From positions 3,100,001-3,164,000 of the forward strand of contig JAHRBC010000007.1 in the NCBI GenBank assembly GCA_022702545.1: a stretch of 64,000 nt of DNA. Reading direction: 5' to 3'. The notes beneath the pieces are model-generated. The model made no database searches. It saw nothing but the letters and a program-made list of their open reading frames with translations, and had not been told where the DNA came from. A program made the translations under genes and the position numbers. This stretch comes from Phycomyces nitens. Its lineage: Eukaryota; Mucoromycota; Mucoromycetes; Mucorales; Phycomycetaceae. Shown here piece after piece: positions 25,601-39,671 of this stretch. Position 1 is the stretch's first letter. Each line of letters begins with the position of its first letter.

Positions 25601-28600
25601 TCAAAGCAAAAGGAGACAAAAAGTATAGCGAAGAGGACTATCTTAAGCTCGAGGGATTAATGTACGACAAGTTCCATGTCCAGCTTACTCAAACAAAGGT
25701 CTTGATTGGCACAAACCTTGAAGAATGTCTTGAGCAGCTCTACACAAAGGCTCCCACCAACAAGGATGCCCACCTGCTCGAGAAGATTGACATGAATCTC
25801 TTGGTAGAGCTCTGTATTCTTCCCGGAATAACCCAATTCACAAAGTTCAAGGTGTCTGCCAATCTTCCCTTGTTGTCTGTCAATTTCTCGGACAGCAAGT
25901 ACAAGACAATGATGCGAATGTTGGATGTAGTCCTTCCACCAAGTCCTGCTCCAAATTCCCAAGAGGTATCAATCTTGTCGACTGAACCTCAGTCCAACAA
26001 ACAAATTACGTCTGGCCAGGATTCCGATCGTGGAAGCAATGTACTCTCGCAGAAGCTGTGGGGTGACAAAAACAAGGAGCTCTTGGTCCATGGACGTTCA
26101 AGAGCTATTGGATCTGCTGAAAATAGTGACACAGATGAGGATGATGGATCGGTTGCCCCAGAAAACTTTTCAACTGCTTCAATGATACCCATGGTTAATA
26201 CCAAACAAGAGCAGTTCAAGTTCTCCTTCAAGGTTGACAAGGTGTCTGTGGCCATTAACCAGACTGAAAAAGATTACGATACTCTCTTGGCCGAGTTTGT
26301 TCTCGAGCACTTTGACTTTTGCTTCTTATCTCGTCCCTATGACATGCAAGTCGAGCTCTCTCTCAAGACCCTTTGTGTGATTGACAAGATGGAGCATGGC
26401 AATGAGTTTAATTACTTGATTACCTCGGACACCATGGACAGATATCATCAATCAGGAACCGAAAATGAACGAGAGCTTGTACATGTAAAGTACCACCAGG
26501 TCAATCGCAAGCATCCTTTATACCACGACACATTTGGAGGCTATGACCAGACAATCGATGTAGCTCTTTCTACCCTCAACATTATTGTCACCCGTAGTTC
26601 GATACTCACACTCTACAATTGGGTTCTCAGCACCTTTACCGGCCCACCGAGCCCTCAAAATAATACCCCAGAAACTAGTGATGAATCAATGCACATCCTG
26701 TCTTCTGCTCTCTCGTCTGACCAAGTCAGTGTGGCTCCAAAGAAACCCGCTCAAGATGCCACAATGAAGGTCAACATTCAGCTAGAGAGTCTTGACCTGA
26801 TCCTCAATGACGATGGAAAGCGTCTTGGTACAGGTGAATTGTCGTCTGGTAGTCTGTGTGTGTCCATGCTTCCAAAAACCATGCACGTATCTGGAAAGTT
26901 TGGGAACTTTACACTCTCCGACGATCGAGAACACAGCAATGTATACGACCTCAGCCGAGGCGCGTCCAATGTTCATATCCTCAGTGTTCTTGGCGATGGC
27001 CTGATGGACTTTACTTTTGAGACCTTTGATCCCAAGAGTGACACATTCCCTGGTTATGACCAAAAGCTCTATATGCGCATGGGATCCTTCCAATTCCTCT
27101 TGACAGAGTCCACCAAGCCAGTCATGGAGTTCTTATCAGAGTTCCTGGCCATGAAGACAGTGTACGACACTGCCCGAACTGCTGCATTTGAAACAGCCCA
27201 ACAGATCCAGGAAACCAGCTCCAGGTTCCATTTTGATGTTACGATCCAGAGCCCAGTAGTCGTGTTCCCCGTGGGCGAGAACCCTGTAACTGACCGGATA
27301 ACTGCTCGATTGGGTGAGATCCGTGCCATAAACGAGTTCAAGACCACAACACGCCACTCTAGAGATGGATCGGGATCTGGCCATGAAGTCTCGTTGAATT
27401 TGATTCAATGCGGTCTGTATTCAATCAGCCTTAAATCCACTGCCGTGATCGAGACCGAGAATGGCCAAGAGGTCCGCGAACTGCCAATTATCAATGATCT
27501 TAAGCTTGCGTTTGATGTCGAAAGCCTCGAGAAACCGGGCGAGGATACTTATGGACCAGCCACTCAGATCCTTGGACGTGTCTCGGATGTTCGCATGTCC
27601 CTGACTGAGCGCCAGTTCAAGAGTCTGTTGGATGTCTCTGAGCTTTTGACAGCCACCTTTGCAGGAGGCAGCGAACCGGAAGCAGCTGTTGAAGATGTCC
27701 CTCAGCCCTCAAAGTCTGTGCCGACAACTCCCAGTGTATCTGTGCCGGCAATCTCCCAGACTGCCAAGAATGCCCAGTCTGAAAAGCAGGTCCAGATTGA
27801 TCTGGCTGTCAGTGTAAAGACAATCTCGCTCGAGATCCTGCATGGACCTGATCTGTCATACGACAAGAGAAACGACCAGGCACTTGCTCGCATTGCACTA
27901 AACGACCTTGGCTTAAAGCTACAGACAATGACTGACAGCATGATGATGGAACTCAATATGCAATCAATGTGCTTTACTGACACCCGTCCAAATTCTGTAT
28001 CCCTTTTCCGGGAAATCATCCCAGTCAGCGGCCGTGATGGACCTCAGCTCCAGGTCAAGGTCAAGTCTCTTACTCAACAAGATAGCTCTTCCATTATGGA
28101 TGTTGGAGTTGTGCTTGACAGCCCACGCGTTGTCCTCTCCCTTGATTACCTCTTGCTTCTCAAGGACTTTTTTATGGCCCCATTCGACGCCCAGGCTGCT
28201 GAAATGACCACCGAGGCACAAGAATATGCAAAGACACAGCGCAATCGTCTGTCTAATGGACAAGAAGCACCTGTTGTGATACCCACAGATTCAGTCAGCA
28301 GTACTCAAATTGATCTAGTGCCCGTAACACCACCTCCAAAGCAAGTCTTGAATTACAATGTCAATGTGGTTGATGTAGAAATCATCTGTCTGGCCAAACC
28401 AGATCTGGCTTCCTCTGAAGCTGTCGTGTTTTCCTTTGATCAATTGAAGATTGTTCAAAACCAAAGACTCGACTTTAGTGTCGAGAGTATTGGCATGCTG
28501 TTATGCCACATGGACAACCGTGAATACTCTTCTGTTGATTTTGTCGAGACGTTTGATGTAAACATGTCAATGGAGTCCTCACTTCCAAGCCCTGGCCACA

Positions 28601-31600
28601 ATATTACGGTCATAAAGTTGGATGTCAATCCAATATTGCTGCGTCTATCATACCATGATGCCATGTTGATTCTGGAGATCATCAACAAGGCCACTGAACT
28701 GATGGGCAATGCACAGACCATTGAAGAAACAGACAAGGAAAACATCAATTTGGTTTCTTCGGACAGTCATTCAGCAGTAGTTTTATCTGATCCAGCTTGC
28801 CCCACCAGCGATTCTAGTCCTCGTGTTCCTACCTCGAGCACTCTTGTACAAAAGCCTGTCCAGAAGATTGAGCCTTATATCGTCCTGTCCAAAGAATCGG
28901 CAAGTTGCTACAAAACACATGTGCAGAAACACTGCGACTTACATCTTGTTTAGTTGGTCGCAAACTTTGAAGGTCTGCAATTAACCTTGATTGAAGATCT
29001 CCATGACCTGCCATTTATCGACTGGACTATCCAGCCTTTCACAATCAACGCCAAGGATTGGTCTCGATCGGTAAAGTGTCCAAGGATAATATGCTTTAGG
29101 TTGTCTGGCTAATGCGATTCCCTTCTTTTTTTTCTATATATAAAATATATATAGCTTGAAGTCAATGTTGATTTCTCAATGTATGCCAACAATTTCAACT
29201 TCAAGATCTCGCATTGGGAACCAATTCTTGAGCCCTGGGAATTCACAGTCAAGGTGAACAAGGACGCCGCAGTTGGGACTATGCACATTAGAATGTCTTC
29301 CGAGACTCCTTTGAATATCAATGTCACCCACGCCTTCCTCGAGAGTGCTTTAGCTGTTTCAGAAACTCTCGATAAAATCCAGGTGAGTGAACAAGATATT
29401 CTGTATAGCATTGTGGTTCAAAGTCATCCTAAGCTTCATTTGATAGCCATTGCCCGAGAATGCTCAAGATTTCAAGCGCCCATACTTGATCCGTAACTGT
29501 ACTGGATACGATATCAAGTTCTGGAACATGTCTGATGATGCTACCAAACAAGACACAAATGATTATATGCTAAAGAATGACGAAGAGAAGCCCTGGATAT
29601 TCAGAGACGCTATAAAGCGTAGAGAGGTAAATACAGACATAAAGTTCAGATATGCATGCCATTGTGGATATTGATTGACTTGTCTTTCATTAGAGATCCA
29701 ACCTGGGCAAAAACTATCTGGGTGTCCAAGTTTTGCATGCCGGATGGGAAAAGCTTTTGCACCTTCCCATGGATCAAGAAGGCGAAGTTGGCTATCGTTT
29801 GAAGCCAGAGCTGGATGAGATATCTCATCGTCTGGTGGTTGACATTAAGCTTGAGAATAATGTAAAGACAGTAACCTTTCGCAGTGGGCTGTTGCTTCAC
29901 AACCAGACAAAATCTGTATTGGAAGCCCAGGTTGTCTCATATGACATGAAGCCGCTGTGTGCTTCTTGGAAACTTGGTAAGAACTGACTTGTAACTCTGG
30001 CTTGTGATGACTCATTTGTTTTTGCAGAACCATCCGAGAAACAGGCTGTACCTATTGAACTAGCCTTTAACAACTGGATCACCGTTCGTCCTTCTGGTAA
30101 GAATAATATTGGTCATAGTAAAACAGTGGTAAATGAACAAGGGTTAGTAAATAACCATCTATCTGGCTTGGTATAGAGGAATACGAATGGAGCAACAAGC
30201 TCTACTGGTCAGACATAATGAATCCAAAATTCCCCAAGGATGTTTTCTGTAAATCAATCAATTCAGCAAAGCCTGATTACATTATTCAATTGAGTGGAAA
30301 GTTTGACAAGAATAATAACCTGTGTCGGTGAGTTTATGTCCTATAAATAAGAGGATTAAGAAAATAAGCTAAACATTTCATATTGTAGCCAATATCCTTT
30401 AATGGTGGTTGGATTTGGAGCTCCAATCCAGATCGACAACTTTTTGCCATTTGATTATAGTGTAAGCCTGGTGGATAAACAGCACGGAGAGAACGTATCG
30501 GTCGATATCAAAGCAGGTGGCAGTGCTTACCTTCACAAGATCAAGAGCACGAGCATACTGTCATTAAAGATTGCTGTTCAGAGTGAACGTAAGTCGAGAG
30601 ATATTTGTTTAAAGCAGTTTCAGGAATTAAATTATTAACAATTCATTGGTCTCTATCGCACGTACCTATCCAGTATACACCACATCAGAGATGGTTACCA
30701 TCGAAACCAAGCCTTACCAGACTCTATTGAGCAGTCCATTGATTCTGAATACCCACACTGGAAACCAAATCACACTTGGAATGAACATTACGTAAAGTTT
30801 GTCGTTTATTTCTTGGACACTTACTAAAGTATATATTTATTTCTTTTGTATATTGCAACCAGGCGTTTGACAGGCGACAATGATTCGCTTTGGATAAGCA
30901 TCTTCCCGTATTATATGATCCTCAACATTACCGGAAGGCCAATTGCTTTAAAGGCTCGAATGTCAGCTCACCAGAAAAAGGCAGTAGTAGAAAACATTAG
31001 AGGATATACGGACAATAGCCCGGTCAGTAGAATACAAATCGTATTCCATCGCAAGAGTATCGTGTAGTAGTGACATTGTATTCACACCTTGAGTTTAACC
31101 TTTAGATTGTGCCGTACCTGTTCTCTTATCATGATGTTGATCGCCACAACAGAGCTCTCTTGTCTATTGATGGTTCCAAGTTTAGCGATGTAAGTGCCGG
31201 CAAGAGTTTAAAGAACAATTATTCAACTATCAAATATAAAAATTGTTCAATAGGATTTGAGTTTTGAGGCCATTGGAAGTGCTCTAGACGTAACTCTTCC
31301 AGTGGACAACCAGTCAGTAATGCATGCTGGTGTCCGCGTTGAAGAAGGCACCGGAAAGGTATGATGTCTAGAGTTTGAATTAAGCCCCCAAAAAAATATT
31401 GACATTTCTTTTGGCTATTAGTATAAGCTTACCAAGATTGTGACAATCTCGCCACGCTTCATTATTGCAAACCGTATGAGCCACAATGTCAAGTTTAGAC
31501 AATTTGGTCCTGATGAAAAAGAGACTCCCTTGGCTGAAGGTGCAAAGGAATCAATCTATCAGACAAACAAGTCTGAACTCAAATGGCTGTGTCTACAGCT

Positions 31601-32178
31601 TGAAAATCTTCATGAATTTTGGTATGCTTGCACTCTACAAGGAAGGATCTTTAATAACTCTGAATATATAAATCTAGGTCTGCTCCCATTGACATTCAAG
31701 AGATTGGTACAACCCATCTCAAGTTGAGCAAGGGTGATAGCTCTCACCATATTCTTGTCAGAGTGACAGTTCATCTTCAGCAAGCAATACTATTTATTAC
31801 ACTTGAAGAGGCAGATGAATGGCCATACAAAATATTGAATAACTCAAAGGAACAAGTCAAGATATACCAAGAGGTAAATGATTAGGCAAGAGTGTCCAGG
31901 TAAACAGACCACCGAGACTTACATTTTTTTTTGCAGAATACGGTTCCTGATGATTATCATCTAAAGACCAAGCAACGGGACGCATTAGGCAAACAAAGAC
32001 ACTTTACACTTGAGCCAGATACTCAGATGGATTACTCGTGGGACTTTCCCATTGCCAAGAAGAAGCATTTGATTCTGGAAGTTAATGGAAAGACTCGCAC
32101 AGTTGACTTTCAAGCAATTGGTTCCCAAATTCCATTCCAGTACAAGGTAATTGAACGAGTATTAATCAAACCAGCCAA

Positions 32179-32226
<48 letters not shown>

Positions 32227-34756
32227 ATATGATCCAAATAGAAACCAAGTACTACAAATGGAGACAAGGGCGCTTGTTCCATGTCTATTGATGTGGTAGC
32301 CAAGGATTCTGCCTTGGTTCTTGTCCTCACTCAATTTGACCCAATGAACAGTCTTTACCGTGCCAAATCAATTGCGGCTTCGTCTGCTAGTACAATCTCA
32401 AAAGAAGGCACAGCACGCGATTACTTTGAGGAAATTGACGTTGAGCATGTCATAAACTTTACGTTTGAACTATCTCTTGAACGTATTGGCATCTCGATTA
32501 TAAACAAACAAGTTCGGGTAAGCAAGATATAGAGACAATTGGGCTCACTAATGATAAATACTTTTTATTGGAAAATACAGGAGCTCATCTTTACCACCAT
32601 TAAAGGGTTGGACTTTAAGTACAGCGACTCTAATCTCTACCAGTCCGTGCGCTGCAGTGTGAAATGGCTACAGGTAAAGTTGATTAATATTGGAACCAAT
32701 GCCTGCTAACAGCCAAACCATACTTTAGATTGATAATCAACTCCAAGGATCAGCGTTTCCTATTCTTTTCTATCCTTCAAACCTTCCTAAGGATACAAAT
32801 GATACAACTGTCCATCCTACTCTTCACGTATCTCTTTATAAGACCAAAGATACCAGTAAGCCGTATATATTCTGTTGCAACTAGTTCTAATCAATTGTCT
32901 ATAGGCCATGGTGTCATGTACTTTAAGTTATTCTCCTTCCTTCTTCAAGAAGTCACATTTGAAATGGACGAAGATTTGCTGTTTGCCTTGATTGAGTTTT
33001 CGAAATTCTCTGTACCAAAGGATGAATCAGAAGAGTAAGATAAACACAGCCATTACATTTATACTTGGTCTAATCTGACCTGATATCTTAGCGATAGCTT
33101 GCTATTTATCCAACAAATCCCTGAGCCAGAATCCGATCAAGACCAGGCTCTCTATTATTTCGAAGAGTTTTGTATCCAACCAATGCGTCTAAACATTTCG
33201 TTTGTTCGAACCGAGAGAATCAGTTCTGAAGAAAGGCAAGTTATATATGATGGCATGTCTTGATGAGTCGTCAATAAACGTTGCCAAATAGTGATGATTC
33301 TGGACATTCTCCACTCAACTATGTGTTTAATGTCTTTACAATGACACTTGGAAACATTAATGTGAGTATTACATATTCTATACTTTTTTTTATCTATCAA
33401 AAATCTAATTCTTTTTATATTTTCTCGTGCTTTCAACAAATAGGATGCTCCTATTAAACTGAATGCTCTGGTGGTCGAGAATATGCGAGTGAGCTATGCT
33501 GATCTCACTTCGAGAGTAATGTTCCACTACCAAGAACAAGTGATGTACCAACTTCACAGAGTGCTCGGAAGTGCCGATTTCCTTGGAAACCCAGTTGGTC
33601 TCTTTACTAACCTGAGTTCTGGATTTGGAGAGCTGTTCTATGAGCCTTATCAAGGGTTCGTCATGAGCGACAGACCACAGGACTTGGGAATAGGAATTGC
33701 CAGAGTAAGCTAAAAAAAAACAACAACAACATTGGCCAAAGATATATATGTACTTACCTTTTTGTTTCTGTGGCTAGGGTGTTGGTGGCTTCATGAAAAA
33801 GAGTGTGTTTGGTGTATCGGATAGTATGAGCAAGTTTACTGGAAGTCTTGGCAAGGGATTGTCGGCTGCAACCATGGATAAGAAGTTCCAAGATCGCCGT
33901 CGTATGAATTTGACAAGAAACAAACCCAAGCATGCCATGTATGGTGTGACCCAGGGTGTAGCTTATCTTGGTACCAGTGTGGCCAGTGGATTTGTTGGTT
34001 TGGTGGTAAGCAAATAATTATCGTGTTGATCGGTTACTAACCTGATGTGTATAGAAACGGCCTATGGAAGGTGCAGAAGAAAGCGGCTTTGGTGGATTTA
34101 TGTCTGGAGTTGGCCGTGGTCTTGTTGGGTAATGGAAGGATGTTCATAGATGATCCAGAATCTCATAAGTTTTCTAGTGTTGTTACCAAACCTGTTGTAG
34201 GAATCTTTGACCTGGCAAGCAACGTAACTGCTGGCATTCGCGAGACAACCACAGTATTTGATGAAAGTGAATTTGACCGTGAGCGCTTACCTCGCTATAT
34301 CGGAAAAGACAATATCGTAAAGGTAATATTTCTTTGGGAATTGTTGTATATATTTCATCTGACTTAACCGTTATTATCCATTCATAGGCCTTTTCTCAAA
34401 GAGAAGCTCTAGGACAAATGTGGCTGCGTGAAGCAAATAATGGAAAATACTTCCATGATACTTATATTGCTCACTGTGTCATGAAAAACGATGAAATGGT
34501 TGCCATCTTGTCCTATCAGCGCATATTAGTTATCCAGACTCGCAAATTGAGTCTGGAATGGCAATATCCTCTTGAAGAGATAGAGTCTTGCGTACCAACC
34601 CCGCCTGATCAGATTGTCTTGAATATCTTTATCAGATCCCAGTCCCCACCCAAATTCAAGCGAACAATCGATACTCATGATACCGTTCAAGTCTGGTTCT
34701 CAGAAAAGATCCAGGAGATCATTGATTGGTATAAAGAAGAGAAGGAGAGAAACTAA
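22695..34756 (+). CDS. VPS13: Vacuolar protein sorting-associated protein 13 (bridge-like lipid transfer protein)
   Basis: A rod-shaped protein that carries phospholipids between organelles at membrane contact sites. The gene spans 12 kb with about 35 introns; I estimate about 3,200 residues. The start [18 protein letters not shown] and [18 protein letters not shown] are the chorein domain, followed by [17 protein letters not shown] and [18 protein letters not shown]. One exon (25509-28899) codes over 1,100 residues of the beta-sheet groove. The VAB adaptor-binding repeats follow (about 29480-31900), with their conserved Asn: [41 protein letters not shown]. The ATG2-C region ([37 protein letters not shown]) and a PH-like end close the protein. 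Five introns need GC donors (23110, 23503, 25444, 28900, 33236). One intron (about 32149-32240) holds a long TA tract. No frame break was found. Confidence 0.96.
32180..32224. repeat. TA dinucleotide tract inside a VPS13 intron
   Basis: About 20 TA units lie between the donor at 32149 and the acceptor at 32240. The tract is removed by splicing, so length change should not alter the protein. Confidence 0.85.
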
Positions 34757-35011
34757 GGTACTCGGGATGAATTGATATCGCTTGACCATGATTTTTGTTT
34801 GCCCAATTTATTTATTTATTTTTTGACATGAAGAATATCAATAAAGAATGGTTTCCTTCAAATACAAATCGCTTTTACATGTTTAAAGCAAAATGACAAA
34901 GGCTATAATGAAAAGGTGAGATTATTGTTACTGAATTTAAATATGGCATAGGATGGATGGAAGAATGCGCTCAATGCAAAGTGAAAGGAAGATGTATGAT
35001 GGGTGGTTGGA

Positions 35012-38000
35012 CTAAGTTGTAGATGCCAACAGTGTTCTCTTTAACAAACTCTGCATGGTCGTTGTTCTTGAATCGTCCTGGATAGCTTCAGAAGAAATCG
35101 TATCATCAAGACGTAGCTTGAGTTCAGCCATTTCAAGGATATACTCTTCAATCGTATTTTCAGACATTAGCTTGTAAATAGTAACATCCTTGGTCTGGCC
35201 AACACCTGTAATGATCAAGACATGATATGTTGAGGATATTGAACAACTGATCTAGCATGATACTTACGATGTGCACGATCTTCAGCTTGTCTATCAGTCT
35301 GAGGATTGAAATCATGATCGTAAAGAATAACAATGCTATAACATAGTTGATTAGATTCAACCAACAGAAACACACTGAATAAAAACTCACTTTGCACCAG
35401 TAAGATTGATACCAAAACCACCGGCCTTTGTACTCAACAAAAAGACATCGAGTTCATCACTCTCGTTAAAGGTATCAATGGTAGTCTGTCTATCGGTAAC
35501 CTTTGTCGAGCCGTCCATTCGCAGATAACGAATCTCGAGTGTATTCATAACCAACTCAAGAATATCAAGCATACGAGTGAATTGTGAAAAGATGAGGACT
35601 TTTTGTTTCTACGATTAAATGTTAGCTTACTATTTGAAGTCGTGTGGTTTGTCTTACCTTTCTCTTCATTTCCGGAAGCAAGACCTTTAGCTTTTCAACC
35701 TTTCCAGAGTCCATCCATTCTTCGTCCTTTAGTTTGAACGATGAAATAGTCTAAAGACAAATAGGTTTGTTTTATCAGCCTCAGATACAGCAAGGGGTCT
35801 AATGTACTTACTCTGTGTCCTTCGCAAAGTTTACTCAGTTCAAAATCATTCATATATGACATGTCCTAAAGATATGATGGTTAGTTTGGTCAACATATCA
35901 ATTGCGTATCCTTACCTCGTAAATGTAATCTTCATCAGCATCCCAGTACTTCTCTTCCTATAAATGCAAGGATGTTAAGCGCCAAGGAAGAAATAAAATT
36001 ATGATTCAACATAAATCACTGTTTATACCAACCCTCATAATCGCCTTTGCCATTTTACGAATCTTTTTATCATTGTAGATAAATCTAAATAGCAGTGGGT
36101 GGTCGGCTGCCTTGCGAAGATGAATAATCATGTTTGAAATATTTGAAAAATTATCATCGTTCTCCCCGGCTGCTGGAACCTCATCATCAGAGTCGTGCTT
36201 AATCTCGGACAAAATTATATGCTTGGACTCTTCAGATGGAGTCTTTCTAGAAGATTCTGAAATCTTTCTGCTCTTGTTGGTCGTAACAGCAGCACTTCTA
36301 GTATTGCGTCTGGTACGTTTGGTACCTGCCGTAGTTGGTCTTGAGGAAGGAACATAATTGTCAGAGTCTTGGTCAGATTCCTGGTCAGAGTCCTGGTCTG
36401 ACTGAGGTTGTTCTTGAACAGAAGACTCGTCTGAATCATATTTTACAAACTTTCCCTTGACCAACTTTACAGCCCTGACAGTCTTGATGATCTTGATTGG
36501 CTTACCAACTATCTCTTCCTCAGATTCTTCAACAGTATCCTCTTTCTCGGATACTTCAACAGTATCTTCTTTCTCGGATCCTTCAACAGTATCTTCTTTC
36601 TCAGACTCTTCATCAATCTCCATAGACTCTGTTGAGAAACCATTGGATGCTTCCTTGAGTTTTTCAGCTTCTCTCTTGATTCCCTTTGCCCCCTTTGTAT
36701 CTCCCTTTGCAAGCTTGGCTTCTTTTTTGGCTTCCATGACCGAGGCATATGCCTTTGTTGTCTTTTGGACAATAGTGTCATACACCTCTTTCTGGCGTTC
36801 AGTCATTGCACACTTTTCAACGATACGAGTCTTTTTAGGGAGATCCTTTAATACATCCTCTTTCTTGCGACGCAATACAAATGGTGTCATCATCTTCTTG
36901 GCTCGTGCAATACGCTTCTGGGACAATATCTGGACCGAACTTTGGTTTGTTCGAGACTGATTAGACTCCTCCTGTTCCTTTTCAGCGTCTTCAGTTGTTG
37001 TCATGGACTTGATCTTGAAGATGGTTCTCACTTCATCTTCAAAGTCTGTAAACATGGTTGGCATAATAAATATCAAAAGCGACACAAGTTCCTGAAGGTT
37101 GTTTTGAAGAGGTGTTCCGGTCACCAAGAGACGAAATGGGATCTTATATGACATGAGGGCGGAATAGCGTGCAGATGTGCAGTTCTTGATCATATGGCCT
37201 TCATCCAAGATCAAGGATTTGAACTTCATTTTCTTTAAAGCGCTGCGATCTTCTTTAGACTGAGTGGCAATAGTGTAACTGGTCAGGACAATGTTGTAGC
37301 CGTGGTTGGGATTGTACAGAATCAAGTCTTGCAGCTCGCGTCTGACTTCTGCCTTGTCATAATAGCATAGAACATTGAGTTCTGGACAGAATCGCTCGAT
37401 TTCTCGCATCCAGTTGGCCAGTGTAGAGGCAGGCACGACAATCAAGTGTGGTCCCTTTTCCCCAATTTCTTTGAGGCGAGCAAGGAATCCAATAACCTGG
37501 GCAGTCTTTCCAAGACCCATCTCGTCTGCCAAGATGCACGAAATGTTCTTACGGTAAAGCATAAGAAGCCAGTTGATTCCTAGCAGCTGATAGCTTTTCA
37601 AATCGATTGCCTTGATTGTAGATGGCTGAATATGCAGATATCCGTCCATCGCATCTTTATAAAGGTTCGTATTAAATCCTATAGGACGAAGTTCACTGGC
37701 AAGCGTATCATCAGAATCTTGAAGGCTTTTCCAGACATCAAGGATAGAAGACAAGTCTCCTCCTAGCCGTTCGATTTCCTCGATAATTCGATCCACAGCC
37801 GTATAACCATCCAACACTTCGACATACGAGGTAATGAACCTCTTTGACAATCCTGGTGTAGATTTTATCTTTTCCTGGAAATCATTTGCATCGATAATTG
37901 GTCTCTGATCAATCATGCGCTGGGCAATCTTTTCTGTGCATCCTGTAACGTCCTGGATCTCCTGGACACTTGCGGTATTGTAGAATCGCACCACCTGGTT

Positions 38001-38921
38001 CAGTTTCCGTGCTCCATCTAACCTATTTGCTGTACTATTGACTTCCTGGCTATTATCCTCCTCTGAGTCAGAACTGTTTTGCTGGGACTTTTGCCTTAAT
38101 CTCTTGCGAGTACGGTTTGGCTGTGATATTGGCTGTCTAGAATAGTCTTGACTGGAAATTGGCAAAGGCTGGGTTAAGTTTCTTCGGTGATTTTCTGTAA
38201 TAAAGGTAGCGAGTGCTTTGCAGGCTCTAACGACACTCTCTCCGTGGTTTCTTAATGCTTCCTCAATCACTTTAATACCAAGGTGAGGAAATATGGATCT
38301 CAGCATCGAGATTTTTTCGGGTGCAGCAATAACTGTATCCTGTCTACGGTCTTTTTTCTCTTGTTCGTCCACATATTCCTCATCCTCATCGTCGTCTAGA
38401 TCACTATCCATGATATTCGCTCGTTTCTTGTTCTGGCGCTTGTTGTATGTGACCGATTCCTCATCGTCTTCAGAATCAGAATCGCTATCTTTGTTATTCT
38501 CCTTGAGATTATCCTCAAAGATATCGTCAGAATCCGAATCAAGCGTGTTGCTATTTGTAGACTGAGAAGGTTTGCGCTTGCGTAGTTCTCTTGCCGCCGG
38601 CTTGTCCTCTTGATCGTTTTCATTGCATGCTGAGTCTTGGGAGTGCATATCAATCTCGCTAAATGCATTTCCATAGCGCGCCAGAGTGCTATTTGGATTC
38701 AATTTTGCTGAAGCAGCCGACTTTAGCACAAATGGCAATGCAGACTGTTTTAAAGAGTTGTTTCTTGGTGGAAAATCGCTAGAGCCATTTGTCGACAACT
38801 TTCTTTTAAGGATATCCTTGATTGCCATTTTAGGTTTAGGTGATTCATCGGATGTGTCAAGTAATTTGAGCGATGACATTCCAACTTCATTTGAAGCCAT
38901 TTGGGATCTTGGAGGTATCAT
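35012..38921 (-). CDS. FUN30: SNF2-family ATPase Fun30 / SMARCAD1
   Basis: Chromatin remodeller that promotes heterochromatin maintenance and DNA-end resection. Seven exons (38921-36033, 35957-35916, 35865-35812, 35750-35658, 35608-35391, 35335-35268, 35205-35012) give 1,185 residues. The N-terminus is acidic and Ser-rich. A CUE-like ubiquitin-binding segment (LRSIFPHLGIKVIEEAL) sits near residue 210. The ATPase lobe 1 has LADEMGLGKTAQVIGFLA (Walker A), LILDEGHMIKN (DEGH box) and LLVTGTPLQNNLQELVSL. Lobe 2, split over the small exons, has KVLIFSQFTRMLDILE, FLLSTKAGGFGINLT and DRQAEDRAHRVGQ. Between the lobes is an unusually long charged insert with three tandem copies of SEKEDTVE and a Ser/Asp-rich stretch. 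All introns are GT-AG. It converges on VPS13. Confidence 0.96.
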
Positions 38922-39127
38922 TGCAGATTGACTATGGCCTCTATAGAGTGATTACTGCAAAAAATGAAGGACAATGCTTAATGTGCAAATAAAATTAAAG
39001 ATTTTTTTTTTAAAAAAAAATGTATATTCGTGACTTGCGTCTTGGGCTTCTTTATCTCCTCTTCTTCATCTCCTTTTTTTATTTTTTAATTATTTATAAA
39101 GCACTGATTTCATTAAAAGGAGTCTGT

Positions 39128-39161
<34 letters not shown>

Positions 39162-39671
39162 CAAGGGCGTATTTGTATCCAGTTGAATATTTATCAAATA
39201 AATTATGTGCTTGGGTCTATATTTCACGGCTGAAAATGCTAATAATGATAATAATAATCAATGGCATTTATTGTACATGGTTTGTATTTGTACATGAACA
39301 AAATGTATTCTTGTTAAAACATTTGTGATTCCACATGTCCTTTGATAGAATACTTTTGGTCATGAACAGTAAAGAGGTCTTGAATGGTTAGTTTCTGATC
39401 AAATGCAAGAACATTCATTTAATCAGGGTTACATTAATATTCTAAACATCTCTTTAAAATGATTTTATAGATTGATACAAAAAAAAGGGTTCTCTCAAAC
39501 GCAACCATTGCAGGCCTTATTTCATTGTAAATAAGTATAAATATCACCATGCCCCCCTTCATTAATTTTATGATTTGGGTCTTGTATATATTGGACAAAT
39601 ACATACTACCTTGGATTCTCTATAAAGCTAGCCTTTTGATGATAGTTTTCTTGCTATTCAAACCAATTTAC
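38922..39671. other. Intergenic, no supported gene
   Basis: Divergent-side upstream DNA of FUN30 followed by the 3' side of the VPS71-like gene. It includes a TA tract at about 39133-39162 and A/T-rich sequence. The 102-codon plus-strand frame at 39020-39328 is driven by poly-T and TA repeats and is not called. Confidence 0.45.

Noticed and set aside
36457..36960. 167-codon plus-strand frame with Ser/Phe repeats
   Set aside because: It is the antisense shadow of the acidic repeat insert in FUN30.
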